A DNA stretch of 58,103 bases from Nesterenkonia alba DSM 19423 (GTDB lineage Bacteria > Actinomycetota > Actinomycetes > Actinomycetales > Micrococcaceae). Shown in pieces: positions 1 through 13,361 of this stretch. The position numbers and the translations under genes were made by a program. Every line of letters starts with the position of its first letter. Position 1 is the first letter of the stretch. The notes below the pieces were generated by a model, which worked only from the letters and a program-made list of their open reading frames with translations, was not told where the DNA came from and searched no databases. The stretch is taken from positions 1 through 58,103 of the forward strand of contig NZ_ATXP01000015.1 in the NCBI RefSeq assembly GCF_000421745.1, written 5' to 3'.

Positions 1-261
1 AAGTTGCTTCGGAGCGATTCAGAAGGTTTTCTTCTGATGGTGCCGGATGTACTCGCTGTTTGAGAACTCAATAGTGTGCCAAGTTTGTTGATACCAATGA
101 ATTATTCGATTGGTTATTGCGGCGCATGCCACCCCCGTGGTGTGTGTCGTGTTTAGCCTGGATTGTTGATCTTGTGGCAGCTGTTATGTCCTGTGAGGCC
201 TTGTTTTTCCGGCAGGGTGGGATGTGGTGGTTGTTGCAGGGTTTTCTCTTTTTTCAGTTTT
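1..261 (+). promoter_or_regulatory. rRNA operon leader with antitermination-type motif
   Basis: This is the leader directly upstream of 16S rRNA. It contains TTTGAGAACTCAATAGTGTG at about 60-79, the boxA-like antitermination and processing sequence usual in actinobacterial rRNA leaders. A related copy (GGGAACTGCATAGTGGACGC) sits in the 16S-23S spacer near 2085-2104. The promoter itself is probably upstream of base 1; I could not pick one confidently here. Confidence 0.6.
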
Positions 262-5250
<4,989 letters not shown>

Positions 5251-5539
5251 CTCATTTTGTCACCCGACACGGGTCCACCAGTTGGTGGGCGCAGGGTTGC
5301 TGCGGGTGTTACGCGTCCACTAGGCGGTTCCCAAACCACAAACCCCACACGCCACAGTGCCTCCTGCCCTCGCTCCAGAGGGGAGGGTGTGCGGGCAGAG
5401 TCACTGGTGATAACAGCACCAGGTATAACAAGATAGAGAATGCTGCCCCTGGTTGGGGTGGCGTGTTGTGACCACTAGGTTTACAACAACCCCGTCCCGG
5501 GTGGTTTTTCGCCCTGGTGGTGGGGGTTGTTGGATAAGG

Positions 5540-5660
5540 GTTACGGCGGTCATAGCGTGGGGGAAACGCCCGGTCCCATCCCGAACCCGGAAGCTAAGAC
5601 CCACAGCGCCGATGGTACTGCACCCGAAAGAGTGTGGGAGAGTAGGACACCGCCGGACAC
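5540..5660 (+). rRNA. rrf: 5S ribosomal RNA
   Basis: The stretch runs from GTTACGGCGGTCATAGCG to CACCGCCGGACAC. It contains the canonical 5S core GGGGAAACGCCCGGTCCCAT and GAAGCTAAGACCC. The 5' and 3' ends pair (TACGGCGG with CCGCCGG). It is the third gene of the rRNA operon. The exact ends are uncertain by two or three bases. Confidence 0.94.
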
Positions 5661-5669
5661 ACATTAAGG

Positions 5670-5713
5670 CTGAGGCCCGAGCAAAGAGCAATGACGCTCA
5701 GCTCGGGCCTCAG
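5670..5713 (+). terminator. rRNA operon terminator hairpin
   Basis: A perfect 13-bp inverted repeat, CTGAGGCCCGAGC (5670-5682) with GCTCGGGCCTCAG (5701-5713), enclosing an 18-nt loop. It sits 10 bases past the 5S gene. There is no strong T-run after it, as is frequent for terminators in GC-rich actinobacteria. Confidence 0.8.
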
Positions 5714-5764
5714 TCGTGTAGTAAACTGAATAGCCGCGTGCCTGAGCTGGCACGCGTTTTGCCA

Positions 5765-5841
5765 CGGGGTGTGGCGCAGCTTGGTAGCGCGCGTCGTTCG
5801 GGACGACGAGGCCGCAGGTTCAAATCCTGTCACCCCGACCA
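5765..5841 (+). tRNA. tRNA-Pro (anticodon CGG)
   Basis: A 77-nt cloverleaf with the CCA end encoded. Acceptor CGGGGTG pairs with CACCCCG. The D-arm is GCGCAGCTTGGTAGCGC, the anticodon stem CGTCG/CGACG encloses loop TTCGGGA (anticodon CGG), and the T-arm is CAGGTTCAAATCCTG. It lies about 100 bases beyond the rRNA operon. tRNA 3' ends are frequent integration targets and an accessory block follows, but I saw no duplicated 3' end to support an attachment site. Confidence 0.96.
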
Positions 5842-5866
5842 AAGATCCTTGAAATCGCAGGGATGC

Positions 5867-5898
5867 AGCCCGGCTCCGCTTCACGCGGCAGCCGGGCT
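5867..5898. terminator. Hairpin terminator between tRNA-Pro and the ATPase gene
   Basis: Inverted repeat AGCCCGGCT (5867-5875) with AGCCGGGCT (5890-5898), extended inward by CCGC/GCGG, followed by TTCT on the plus strand. It can end the tRNA transcript and may also serve the convergent ATPase gene that stops at 5982. Confidence 0.7.
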
Positions 5899-5981
5899 TT
5901 CTGGCCAGGCGACCACATTTCAACCACATGCGACCTCCGGGACGACACTCGGAATGTGTACACCCGGCAGTTAAGGCTCTG

Positions 5982-7256
5982 TCAGGGCCCGAGCAGAGCC
6001 AGGGGCAGCACGAGAACTCCGTCAGCTCTGCGATATGCGTAGTCACCGGCGTTGATGACCACACGCGCTATTTTCCGGTGGCCATCGATCTTGCTCTGTA
6101 ACCAGTTGAGGTGCTTAACATCTTCATCGCGAGGTGCAGCAGCCAGCTTCACCTCGATCGCCACCACATTGCGCCAACGGTCCTCTACGATGATGTCGAT
6201 CTCCTGTCTTCCCCGGGCAGTCCTCAGATGCCTCACCTTCGCACCAACTGCCTGCGCATAGACGCGAACCGACTGAACCACCAATGACTCGAAGAGCATC
6301 CCCAACCAGGTGCTTCCATCAGGGGTCAGGATGCTCGCCGTTCCGCTCAGCAGCCCGTCTGGATCCACACCTTCCATATGTGCGGCCAACGCAGGGTCAA
6401 GCAAGTGATGCTTAGGGCTTTGCGTGAGCTCTCGTAGCGGAGATATCGAAGGAGTCCACGCCGGAAGAGGCTCCAGAATGAACGTCCGAGAAAGCAGCTC
6501 CCTGTAGTGCTGGACTGTTGCCTTGCGGGGCTTGACCTCTCTGCCCGGAGTGGCCGCATCACGGATCTTCTCGTAGCTTGCATCAGTCGAGGAAGCGGCA
6601 CCATAGGCGCGCAACCAGCTGAGCATAAGATCAGGGTTCCGCACCATCGACCCTTGTTCGGGAATCTCCTTGTGAGCTATCAGCTCCACATAACTGGTTA
6701 ATCTTTCTGCGCGAACCCGCTCTGGCAGATCACGTATCCCGGGAAACCCTGAACGGAAGATTTCGTGCACATAGTCCTCAAGGCCCACTGCGGTCTCGCC
6801 CTCGACTGAATCCACGTCTCCCCGAAGAAGCTGAGCCAAAGACACAACAGGTTCGGCGACTCGTCGTTCTGCCCATGACATAGGGCGCATCGTAAAACGG
6901 TCGATGCGGCCAGCGCCGCTGTGGATCCGGGTTCCCGGAGGGACATCCGCAGACCCTGCCAGCAGGAACCGACCGCCAGCGGGATCCCTGTCCACTGAGG
7001 TCTTCACAAAGTCCCAGATCGGTGGATACAGCTGCCATTCATCGATCAGCAGAGGAAACGGGCCACTGTCGATCTGATGCGGCTGAGCTTCGAGAAGGGC
7101 GCGCTGGGCCGGATCCTGCAGTTCGTAGCTCTTCTGTGCTCGCTGCAGTGCCGTGGCCGATTTTCCGACGCCTTTGGCCCCTTGAATGGCAACAGCGGCC
7201 ATATGGGGGAACATCTCATCCAGCAGGTCATCCAGGACCCGGCGCGTATAGGCCAT
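5982..7256 (-). CDS. AAA ATPase with DUF4143 C-terminal domain
   Basis: A 424-residue ATPase of the AAA_14/DUF4143 type. The Walker A loop GAKGVGKS is at residues 26-33 and Walker B PLLIDEWQ at 68-75. Toward the end comes the DUF4143 region with a restriction-nuclease-like signature: EIDIIVE, then AIEVKLAAAP near residue 370. Proteins of this family are widespread and accessory, and their cellular role is not established. The nuclease fold of the last domain is inferred from the D...ExK pattern. The gene stands alone and faces the rRNA operon. The four regularly spaced repeats just upstream of its start (7294-7377) suggest a dedicated control region. Length is normal for the family and no frameshift is seen. 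Confidence 0.88.
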   Translation of the reverse strand: MAYTRRVLDDLLDEMFPHMAAVAIQGAKGVGKSATALQRAQKSYELQDPAQRALLEAQPHQIDSGPFPLLIDEWQLYPPIWDFVKTSVDRDPAGGRFLLAGSADVPPGTRIHSGAGRIDRFTMRPMSWAERRVAEPVVSLAQLLRGDVDSVEGETAVGLEDYVHEIFRSGFPGIRDLPERVRAERLTSYVELIAHKEIPEQGSMVRNPDLMLSWLRAYGAASSTDASYEKIRDAATPGREVKPRKATVQHYRELLSRTFILEPLPAWTPSISPLRELTQSPKHHLLDPALAAHMEGVDPDGLLSGTASILTPDGSTWLGMLFESLVVQSVRVYAQAVGAKVRHLRTARGRQEIDIIVEDRWRNVVAIEVKLAAAPRDEDVKHLNWLQSKIDGHRKIARVVINAGDYAYRRADGVLVLPLALLGP

Positions 7257-7293
7257 AAATACTCCTCAGAGCATCGTCTCACCGGTGCTTGCT

Positions 7294-7377
7294 GTACCGT
7301 TTCGTCACGATCTATAGTACCTCTGCGTCACATGAAACCGTACTATTTCGTCACTCTGAACCGTACCGTTTTGCCAC
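7294..7377. repeat. Four 15-bp direct repeats with exact 23-bp period
   Basis: Copies start at 7294, 7317, 7340 and 7363. They read GTACCGTTTCGTCAC, GTACCTCTGCGTCAC, GTACTATTTCGTCAC and GTACCGTTTTGCCAC. Each is followed by an 8-bp variable spacer, so the unit is 23 bp. The array begins 38 bases upstream of the ATPase start codon at 7256. In the gene's orientation the unit reads GTGACGAAACGGTAC. It resembles an operator or iteron array for a multimeric binding protein; no promoter could be assigned with confidence inside it. Confidence 0.8.
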
Positions 7378-7514
7378 TGCGCCCTAAACGGCTTCTGTCG
7401 CGCGCCTGCTTATCGTGGCAATGGTGAACCGCCAATGGCTCTGAACGAAGCTGGACTCTCCAAAGCTGGTGCTCCAGAGCTGCTCTTGGTTGGGTGGGAC
7501 ACCTCGTTGGTCTC

Positions 7515-8639
7515 TTATATGGAGTTTCTCAGGGCGGCTGTGATGACGGTCAGTGTGGCGGTGAGAACCAGTGCGGCCGCGATGACCAGTGTGGTGGTCA
7601 GTGAACAGAGGGTGAGGGCCAGGCTGATGGTGATAACGCCCAGTGCGGTGGCGTTGCGCAGCAGTGCGAAGACTTCGGCTTTGCGCTGTGGGGGAGCTAG
7701 TTCGTCGAGGACGAGCTGGAAATAGGTGGAGAGCAGGGGCAGGAAGAACCCGACCAGGGCTGCTGCAGGCAGGGTGACGGCGATGGAGTGGTTCCAGGCG
7801 ATCAGTGATGCCCCGAGGGTCACCAAGCACAGGTAGACGATGACCATATGCCGCGATGGGCGTCTGTTGCGGGTGGTGACCCATACCCCGCCGGCGACTG
7901 CGGCGATACACAGTGCCACCGGGAAGATAAACCCCAGTTCCGGGGTGTATCCGAAGTTGACCGCCAGTGCCACGGCTGCGATCTCCACGGCGCCGACGGC
8001 GGCGTAGAGCGCGGTGGCCGCGAAGAGCCACAGCAGGATCGTAGGGCTGAGGATCCTGCCCGCCGAGGTAGCACTACCCACCGGTGCGGGGCGGGGCATT
8101 GTGGGCAACAGGAGCAGGGGCGCTGCCCCGATCAGGGTCAATGCTGCCACGGCGAGCACCGGCGAGACCGCGCCCAGGCCTGAGGCCAGCAGGGGTGAGG
8201 TGACAAAGATGACCTCATTCACGGTGGCAGCGAGACCCAAGGCTCGGGGCAGCTTGCCGGTGGCTACCAGGTGATTGAGCACTGCACGCAGGAAACCGAA
8301 GGCGGCACCGTTGACCAGACCGGCCACTGCGGCTGCAATCACCAGGGTGACAAACGGTGCTCCCATGGCTGCGAAAGCCGCGATGGCCCCCAGTGCGAGG
8401 GCTCGGATGAGCAGGAGCAGCTTCAGGTAGCTGATGGCGTGGAAATGTCGGCCGAGGCGGGCCAGGGGGACTGCCCCGATCAGTTGGGCTGCGGTGAAGC
8501 CCAAGACCATTGCCGCACCACTGTTGGCGTCCCCAGTCAGTGGCAACGCCACCAGCGCGAAGGCGATGGGAGCGGCAGCTTGGGGCACACCGTAGCTGGC
8601 CAGGGAGGCGTACCAGCGCACCAGCGGTACGTGACTCAT
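7515..8639 (-). CDS. MFS-family transporter
   Basis: A 374-residue very hydrophobic protein with about ten to twelve predicted membrane segments and short basic loops such as RLGRHFHA after the second segment and TRNRRPSRH near the middle. The overall layout (two sets of helices with a central basic loop) fits the major facilitator superfamily, sugar-efflux-like or drug-efflux-like. It is short for the family and no substrate can be read from the sequence. A remnant of a cupin-type regulator lies immediately upstream in the same orientation, so the transporter may once have had a linked regulator. The start at 8639 gives MSHVPLVRWYASL, a plausible N-terminus. Confidence 0.8.
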   Translation of the reverse strand: MSHVPLVRWYASLASYGVPQAAAPIAFALVALPLTGDANSGAAMVLGFTAAQLIGAVPLARLGRHFHAISYLKLLLLIRALALGAIAAFAAMGAPFVTLVIAAAVAGLVNGAAFGFLRAVLNHLVATGKLPRALGLAATVNEVIFVTSPLLASGLGAVSPVLAVAALTLIGAAPLLLLPTMPRPAPVGSATSAGRILSPTILLWLFAATALYAAVGAVEIAAVALAVNFGYTPELGFIFPVALCIAAVAGGVWVTTRNRRPSRHMVIVYLCLVTLGASLIAWNHSIAVTLPAAALVGFFLPLLSTYFQLVLDELAPPQRKAEVFALLRNATALGVITISLALTLCSLTTTLVIAAALVLTATLTVITAALRNSI

Positions 8640-8653
8640 CGGCGTCCTGTCTT

Positions 8654-8780
8654 TCAGGCGCCGTAGGAGACGGTGGTGAACAGTGCGGTTGTGGCGCCGT
8701 CGTTCTGATAGGTGTGAGCCCGGTCAGAGCTGAACTCCCTGGCCTGCCCTGCGCTCAGGGAGTGTGGGAACTCGTCGAGG
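8654..8780 (-). pseudogene. Remnant of an XRE-cupin regulator (C-terminal end only)
   Basis: On the minus strand, a short reading frame ending at a TGA at 8654-8656 gives ...FPHSLSAGQAREFSSDR followed by AHTYQNDGATTALFTTVSYG. This matches the closing strands of the cupin sensor domain in XRE-type regulators (L-AGD-F-AD--H-Y-N-G ... VSY). No start, helix-turn-helix or cupin beginning is present upstream. I infer a deletion remnant of a regulator that stood ahead of the MFS gene at 7515-8639. It is too short for certainty. Confidence 0.5.
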
Positions 8781-8941
8781 ATTGCCCATGAGCACCATAC
8801 TGCACATGGGGTGAGGCCGGGCGATCTCAAGAGGACCGCCGGCCTAGCTGCAACTTTTCATGTGTGCGTGACGACTTACAGGTGTCATCACGGTGACGCC
8901 CATGCCAGAAAGAACGGGAACAGCAAAGGAACAGAGAGCAG

Positions 8942-9556
8942 ATGCGCACAACCGGACATGAGAGCCTGCCGAAGGTCGGTATGACGTTGCTGGCAGTCGC
9001 AGCCCTGGGTGTTTCCGCCTGTGGTTCAGATGAAAAGAACACCGGCGAGTCTGACCAGGTCACAGAGAACCAAAACCAGGCCAATGCATCAGACGCTGAC
9101 AACCCCGGAGATGAGGACACCGAAGACGACGATGTCCAGGACGAGAGTGCCTCAGAAACAACAGGGGGAGCTGCCTGTGATCTTCTCACTGAAGAAGAGA
9201 TTGAGGAGGTCTTCGGCTCCACGGTACAGGAAGGAGTCGGCTCACAGGAAGCCAGCGAGGAAGTCCCTGGAGGCCAGGATGGGGCCAGCTGCTTATGGCA
9301 GGGAGAAGAAGCGATGGTTTCCCTGACGGTCTTCAGAGAGGGCGATGCGGCTAGTGCCGAGGAAGCCTTCGAGATGACGGCGCGACCGCTTCAAGACCAG
9401 GACCTCGAGGAGGTCGACATCGCAGATGAGGCCCTGTGGATCGGGGAAGGGATGTTGCTGTTCCGCGAAGACGAGACCGTCTATATGTTGTCGCTGGGAG
9501 CAGTCGAGTTGGAGCAGGCTCAGCACCTGGCAGAACTGGTCCTTGGCAACGACTAA
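8942..9556 (+). CDS. Putative DUF3558-like lipoprotein
   Basis: A 204-residue secreted lipoprotein. The signal peptide ends in lipobox VSAC with Cys27 as the acylation site. An acidic, Asn/Gln/Asp-rich linker of about 50 residues follows. The globular part begins at ACDLLTEEEIEEVFG and contains one later Cys in GASCLWQG; this start resembles DUF3558-type lipoproteins. The function is unknown. It is the first gene of a plus-strand run with a second lipoprotein and an OmpA-like protein, suggesting an envelope-associated set. The start ATG follows an AG-rich stretch (AAAGGAACAGAGAGCAG) that can act as ribosome binding site. Confidence 0.75.
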   Translation: MRTTGHESLPKVGMTLLAVAALGVSACGSDEKNTGESDQVTENQNQANASDADNPGDEDTEDDDVQDESASETTGGAACDLLTEEEIEEVFGSTVQEGVGSQEASEEVPGGQDGASCLWQGEEAMVSLTVFREGDAASAEEAFEMTARPLQDQDLEEVDIADEALWIGEGMLLFREDETVYMLSLGAVELEQAQHLAELVLGND

Positions 9557-9679
9557 ACCATCCCGCGACTCCTCTTCGGGTGAAACCGCGCTACTGCTCC
9601 CCCTCGGGGGCTGCACTATCTCAGCCACTTGACGATCAATGCACGAAGAAAGCACACGACTTTGGGAAGGACTCTCGCC

Positions 9680-10429
9680 ATGAGTACCCTCGATCAATGC
9701 AGATTCACTAGGGTCAGCCTGGGTATCACTGCTGCGGCTATATTTGCTGTCACTGCCTGCTCCTCGGATGAAGATGCAGAGTTCGAAGACGTCAACTCAA
9801 CGTCTGAAACAGAAGAGCAAGCAGAAGGAGAAGAAATCGGGACGACTTCACCTAGCGGTACACCCACTGAGGCGAATGACTCCGGTAACACACAGGCTGA
9901 TGACAACTCCGATGATGATGAGACACATGAGTCTGCTTCAGAAGGTCCGCTCGATCCTGCCGATGCGCTAGAGACCGTTGAATACGAGGTTCCTGGAGAG
10001 GCCGGCAACACCGTGACGGTCGGGCTACATGACCTGCGCGTGGAAGGTGAGGTCATGCTGCTGGAGCTCTCCTTCACCGGCGAGTTCTCCAACCGGGACA
10101 GCAACAATATCTTCATGATGTTTGGCGGCACCGCCATCTACCCTGAACTCAACGATCGCGAGAACCTCAAGCAATACACGGTCATCGGTCAGGGCCACGA
10201 TCGCTGGGCCACGGACTCTACGAACTCTGGGCACCAATACGAAAGCGGCCAGACGGCGCCGTACTGGGCCTACTACGCTGCCCCAGTCGATGAGATAGAC
10301 ACCTTGACAGTCTCTGTGATCCCCGGTGCGGTCGAATTCGAAGATGTCGAGATCGATTGGGACGGTCAGACCCCCGGTGGTTCTTCTGATGACACCGACG
10401 AAAACGGTACGGATGAGGACGGCCAGTGA
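9680..10429 (+). CDS. Putative lipoprotein with acidic linker
   Basis: A 249-residue lipoprotein starting MSTLDQCRFTR. Its signal peptide ends at lipobox VTAC (Cys27). The start at 9680 is preferred over an earlier in-frame ATG at 9629 because GGGAAGGAC lies just upstream and the signal peptide then has normal length. Residues about 30-95 are a Ser/Thr/Glu/Asp-rich linker. The remainder looks like a beta-sandwich exported domain (VGLHDLRVEGEVMLLELSF). I do not recognise a specific family. The tail is again acidic and Gly-rich. Its stop overlaps the next gene's alternative GTG start, so it is probably co-transcribed with the OmpA-like gene. Confidence 0.75.
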   Translation: MSTLDQCRFTRVSLGITAAAIFAVTACSSDEDAEFEDVNSTSETEEQAEGEEIGTTSPSGTPTEANDSGNTQADDNSDDDETHESASEGPLDPADALETVEYEVPGEAGNTVTVGLHDLRVEGEVMLLELSFTGEFSNRDSNNIFMMFGGTAIYPELNDRENLKQYTVIGQGHDRWATDSTNSGHQYESGQTAPYWAYYAAPVDEIDTLTVSVIPGAVEFEDVEIDWDGQTPGGSSDDTDENGTDEDGQ

Positions 10430-10431
10430 CC

Positions 10432-11025
10432 ATGACGACGACAACAAGGAAGAATGCTCGGCCTCATGTACTCACCGGCTTGGCTGGTGTATGTGCCGCA
10501 GGTCTGGTGATCTGTGGAGTGGCACCGGCGGCCTCAGCCGATCAGCACCCCACGGAACCGCCGCCGGAGCCCGACGGCGGCATCTCCCAGAGTGACCTCG
10601 ATTCATCCATCATCGTCTGGGATGCTTCTGAGAACATCATTGAACTGGGGCAAGGCAGCGATGAAGACGATGAGGATGTCCTCGTGTTGGAGACCGACTT
10701 GCTCTTCGCGGCCATGGAGTGGGAACCGTCGGAGTCTGCCCGTGCAGCGATCCCCGAGTTGGTCGAAGAGATCCCTGAAGGAGCTGCCGTAGATGTCCAC
10801 GGCCATACCGACTCTAACCCGGTACCCGATGACTACGGTTTCGACAATCAGGAACTTTCAGAACGCCGGGCCCAGGCCGTGGCAGACATTCTGGAAGACC
10901 AGCGTCCCGACCTTGAACTCACTGTAGAAGGATTCGGAGACACCGAACCGGCTGTCACAGAAGATCCCGAGGACCCCAGCACTTACGCGGCCAACCGAAG
11001 AGTCGAAATCCGCTACAGCGAGTAA
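10432..11025 (+). CDS. Secreted OmpA-family (peptidoglycan-binding) protein
   Basis: A protein of about 197 residues with an N-terminal signal peptide (hydrophobic stretch ending near APAASADQ) and a C-terminal OmpA-like domain. The family signature is clear: VDVHGHTDSNPVP, then FDNQELSERRAQAVADIL, and NRRVEIRYSE at the end. The Asp and Arg that hold the diaminopimelate part of peptidoglycan in OmpA domains are both present. It is likely anchored to the cell wall outside the membrane. An in-frame GTG at 10426 overlaps the previous stop and could be the true start. It follows two lipoprotein genes, with GAGGACGG as ribosome binding site. Confidence 0.85.
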   Translation: MTTTTRKNARPHVLTGLAGVCAAGLVICGVAPAASADQHPTEPPPEPDGGISQSDLDSSIIVWDASENIIELGQGSDEDDEDVLVLETDLLFAAMEWEPSESARAAIPELVEEIPEGAAVDVHGHTDSNPVPDDYGFDNQELSERRAQAVADILEDQRPDLELTVEGFGDTEPAVTEDPEDPSTYAANRRVEIRYSE

Positions 11026-11125
11026 CAGCCTTTCGACAGCGAGCGTCGAGTGACGCAGTGTTCTGGTGAGGTGATGACGTGCCGCAGACTGGAACACAAC
11101 GCGGGCGCCGAAGGAAGGGAACACC

Positions 11126-11878
11126 ATGGCGACTTACCTGTACATCTACGAGAGCGCCGATCGTCGCGAGGTCTACATCGGCATCGCCAACAGTATGGGA
11201 CGAGTATGGGAACCACATAACCCAGAGGCCGAGGCTCTGCGTGACAGGCCAGGCTCCCGTATCCTCCAGACCGTCGAGCCCTTCTCAACCCGGGAAGATG
11301 CCCGAAAAGCCGAGGCCATCGCCATCTACATTGCTTCCCTTGCGGGGCAAAGAGTCCACCACATTGACGAGACCGACAACGATGAGGCCATCGGAGAGAT
11401 CACTCCGACTGACACCGGCCTGTTCTACACCAACCTGGCTGGAACCAAGACAACCACCGTCCTTGAGCCGGCCATCTACTACAGGCCAGGTGAGACAGTG
11501 GCCTACGAGGAGCTTCGCAATACGGTGCTGGTGCGCATCAGCCCGGATCCTATCGACGAACGCCCGGCACCATTCGGCGGACACGGGGGAGCCCAGTTCG
11601 CGCAGCGTGCCCAGAAATGGTGGGGACTTGGAAAGGCCTCCCGCACGAACATGCAAGCCAACCAGCTGGTGGCCGTACTGACCGGCCAACAGATCGTCTT
11701 GGGCTCCTGGCGACTGGAGGAACCGAAATTCGCGTACGACGAGGAAGCAGGCAAGTGGAGCTTCGTCCTCGCCGATGCGGAAGAAGACAACCACGCTGAT
11801 CTGAAAGGTCGCACATTGACTTTCGCGACTCGCTACCCGTTCCGGACCCTTGGCTACTCGGAGGACCTCCGGAGCTGA
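11126..11878 (+). CDS. GIY-YIG domain protein
   Basis: A 250-residue protein. The first 75 residues carry a GIY-YIG nuclease pattern: YIY at 6-8, YIG at 17-19, Arg26, His31, and Glu63 in the helix DARKAEAIAIYIA. These match the catalytic tyrosines, arginine, histidine and metal-binding glutamate of the fold, although GIY is written YIY. The remaining 170 residues form a domain I do not recognise, with KASRTNMQANQLVAVLTG near 190-210. There is no signal peptide, so it is cytoplasmic. It lies 100 bases after the OmpA-like gene on the same strand. Nuclease activity is inferred, not shown. Confidence 0.7.
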   Translation: MATYLYIYESADRREVYIGIANSMGRVWEPHNPEAEALRDRPGSRILQTVEPFSTREDARKAEAIAIYIASLAGQRVHHIDETDNDEAIGEITPTDTGLFYTNLAGTKTTTVLEPAIYYRPGETVAYEELRNTVLVRISPDPIDERPAPFGGHGGAQFAQRAQKWWGLGKASRTNMQANQLVAVLTGQQIVLGSWRLEEPKFAYDEEAGKWSFVLADAEEDNHADLKGRTLTFATRYPFRTLGYSEDLRS

Positions 11879-12199
11879 ACGGTTGCTACCGCCCGGTCGC
11901 CTGCCCGGTGAGGGTGTCCCCGGAACATTTGAGTGTTCATCCCCCTATGCCTGGGGGTGGACTTGAGGTTGACTGAAGAGCAGCTGGCCACTTCCTGCGT
12001 TTCGCGAGTACGGGGTGGTCACAGCCAGGCGGTCATTGCGTTTATGCCCCCTGCCACGCCCGCCTGGTCCCGGCCCCGTCGCAGACTCCCGTTCACCTGC
12101 GGCGGGGCCCTCGCGCACGAGCAGAGCTGCGACCCTCACCTGAGACCGTGCCCGCTGACCGGCGTCACGAACTGAAGCCCGAAGAGCAGCCCCTGCCAC
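11879..12199. other. Intergenic region without recognisable gene
   Basis: About 320 bases between the GIY-YIG gene and the convergent aldo/keto reductase. Open frames on both strands here give low-complexity Pro/Arg-rich or Cys/His-poor translations with no family resemblance and no ribosome binding site. The pairing GGTCGCCTGCCC around 11893 is too weak to call a terminator. I see no RNA gene. Confidence 0.6.
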
Positions 12200-13189
12200 T
12201 CACCAGCGGTGGTGGACCTGGGCCTTCACCCGCCGTGTGTAAAGCTCCCGCACGGAGTCGACAAACGACGCCGGCAGCTCGGCAACTTTTCCCGCTGCGG
12301 CATTGCTGCGCACCTGGTCAGCATTCCGCGCACCCGGAATCACCGAGGATACCCCCGGCTGCTGCGCTACCCAGGCGATCGCCGCGGCCGCAGGTTCCAG
12401 GCCGTGCTCGGCCGCCAAGGCCGAGAACTCCCGAGCAGCCTGAACCCCGGTGGTGTAGTCAACTCCAGAAAACGTCTCGCCGACGTCGAACGCCTCCCCG
12501 TGCCGGTTGAAGCTGCGGTGGTCGTCCGGGCTAAACACCGTCTCCTCGGTATACCGACCGGAGAGCAGGCCACTGGCCAGCGGCACCCGCGCGATGATCC
12601 CAACCCCTGCGGCCTGGGCCGCAGGCAGTACCCGCTCCAGCGGTTTCTGGCGGAAGGCGTTGAGGATGATCTGCACACTGGCCACACCGGGGCGGTCCAT
12701 CGCCCAGAGAGCCTGCTCACAGGTCTCAACACTGACCCCGTAGGCGGCGATGGCACCTTCGGCAACGAGCGTGTCCAAAGCCGAGTAGACGGCGTCGGCG
12801 GTGAAGACATCATCTGTGGGGCAGTGCAGCTGCACCAGATCCAGGGTCTCGACCCCCAGGTTTCGCCGGGAACGGTCCGTCCAGGCGCGGAAGTTCTCCT
12901 CCGTGGCGTGCAGTAGAGACGGCTCCGGTGCCCGACGGATCATCTTGGTGGCCACTGTGCCCTCCCATTCGGGGTGCGCGGCCCGCCACCGGCCGATGAG
13001 CTGCTCACTGCGCCCATCACCATAGACATCAGCGGTGTCGAAGAACGTGATCCCAGCCTCGGCAGCGGCGTCAAGGACGGCGAAGGCCTCTGATTCCTCC
13101 ATCGGCCCCCAGTCACCACCGATTTGCCATGTTCCCAGACCCACGACTGAGACGCGCCGGCCTGTTGTGCCCAATGTTCGCTGTTCCAC
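12200..13189 (-). CDS. Aldo/keto reductase
   Basis: A 329-residue NADPH-type oxidoreductase of the aldo/keto reductase (TIM-barrel) family. The catalytic tetrad is visible: Asp51 and Tyr56 in FFDTADVYGDG, Lys82 in VATKMI, and His122 in DLVQLHCPTDD. Cofactor-binding segments are near the C-terminus (SSVIPGARNADQV). The physiological substrate is not readable. I chose the GTG at 13189 because GGAAGGA lies five bases before it and the protein then starts MEQRTLGTTG as in relatives; an open frame extends further upstream to 13438 without family resemblance. The gene diverges from the MFS gene at 13362. Confidence 0.9.
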   Translation of the reverse strand: MEQRTLGTTGRRVSVVGLGTWQIGGDWGPMEESEAFAVLDAAAEAGITFFDTADVYGDGRSEQLIGRWRAAHPEWEGTVATKMIRRAPEPSLLHATEENFRAWTDRSRRNLGVETLDLVQLHCPTDDVFTADAVYSALDTLVAEGAIAAYGVSVETCEQALWAMDRPGVASVQIILNAFRQKPLERVLPAAQAAGVGIIARVPLASGLLSGRYTEETVFSPDDHRSFNRHGEAFDVGETFSGVDYTTGVQAAREFSALAAEHGLEPAAAAIAWVAQQPGVSSVIPGARNADQVRSNAAAGKVAELPASFVDSVRELYTRRVKAQVHHRW

Positions 13190-13361
13190 GCCATTCCTTC
13201 CATCGGTGTTGATGCGCCCTGCGGCGGGTTTGCACCCATGAGGGAATCTTCGCCGGATCATGCACTCCAACACAAGAACCACGCGATCGGGTCCCCCGAG
13301 CCGGAGGGCAACAGGGGTGCCACGCGGTGGGCAGGGCAGTTTCAGGGGATGATGTTCTCTG

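Noticed and set aside
5765-5841. tRNA-Pro as an attachment site of an integrated element
   Set aside because: No second copy of the tRNA 3' end is visible downstream and no integrase gene is present in the window.
12148-12510. 120-residue plus-strand frame overlapping the aldo/keto reductase
   Set aside because: Pro/Arg-rich translation antisense to a well-supported gene; no start signal.
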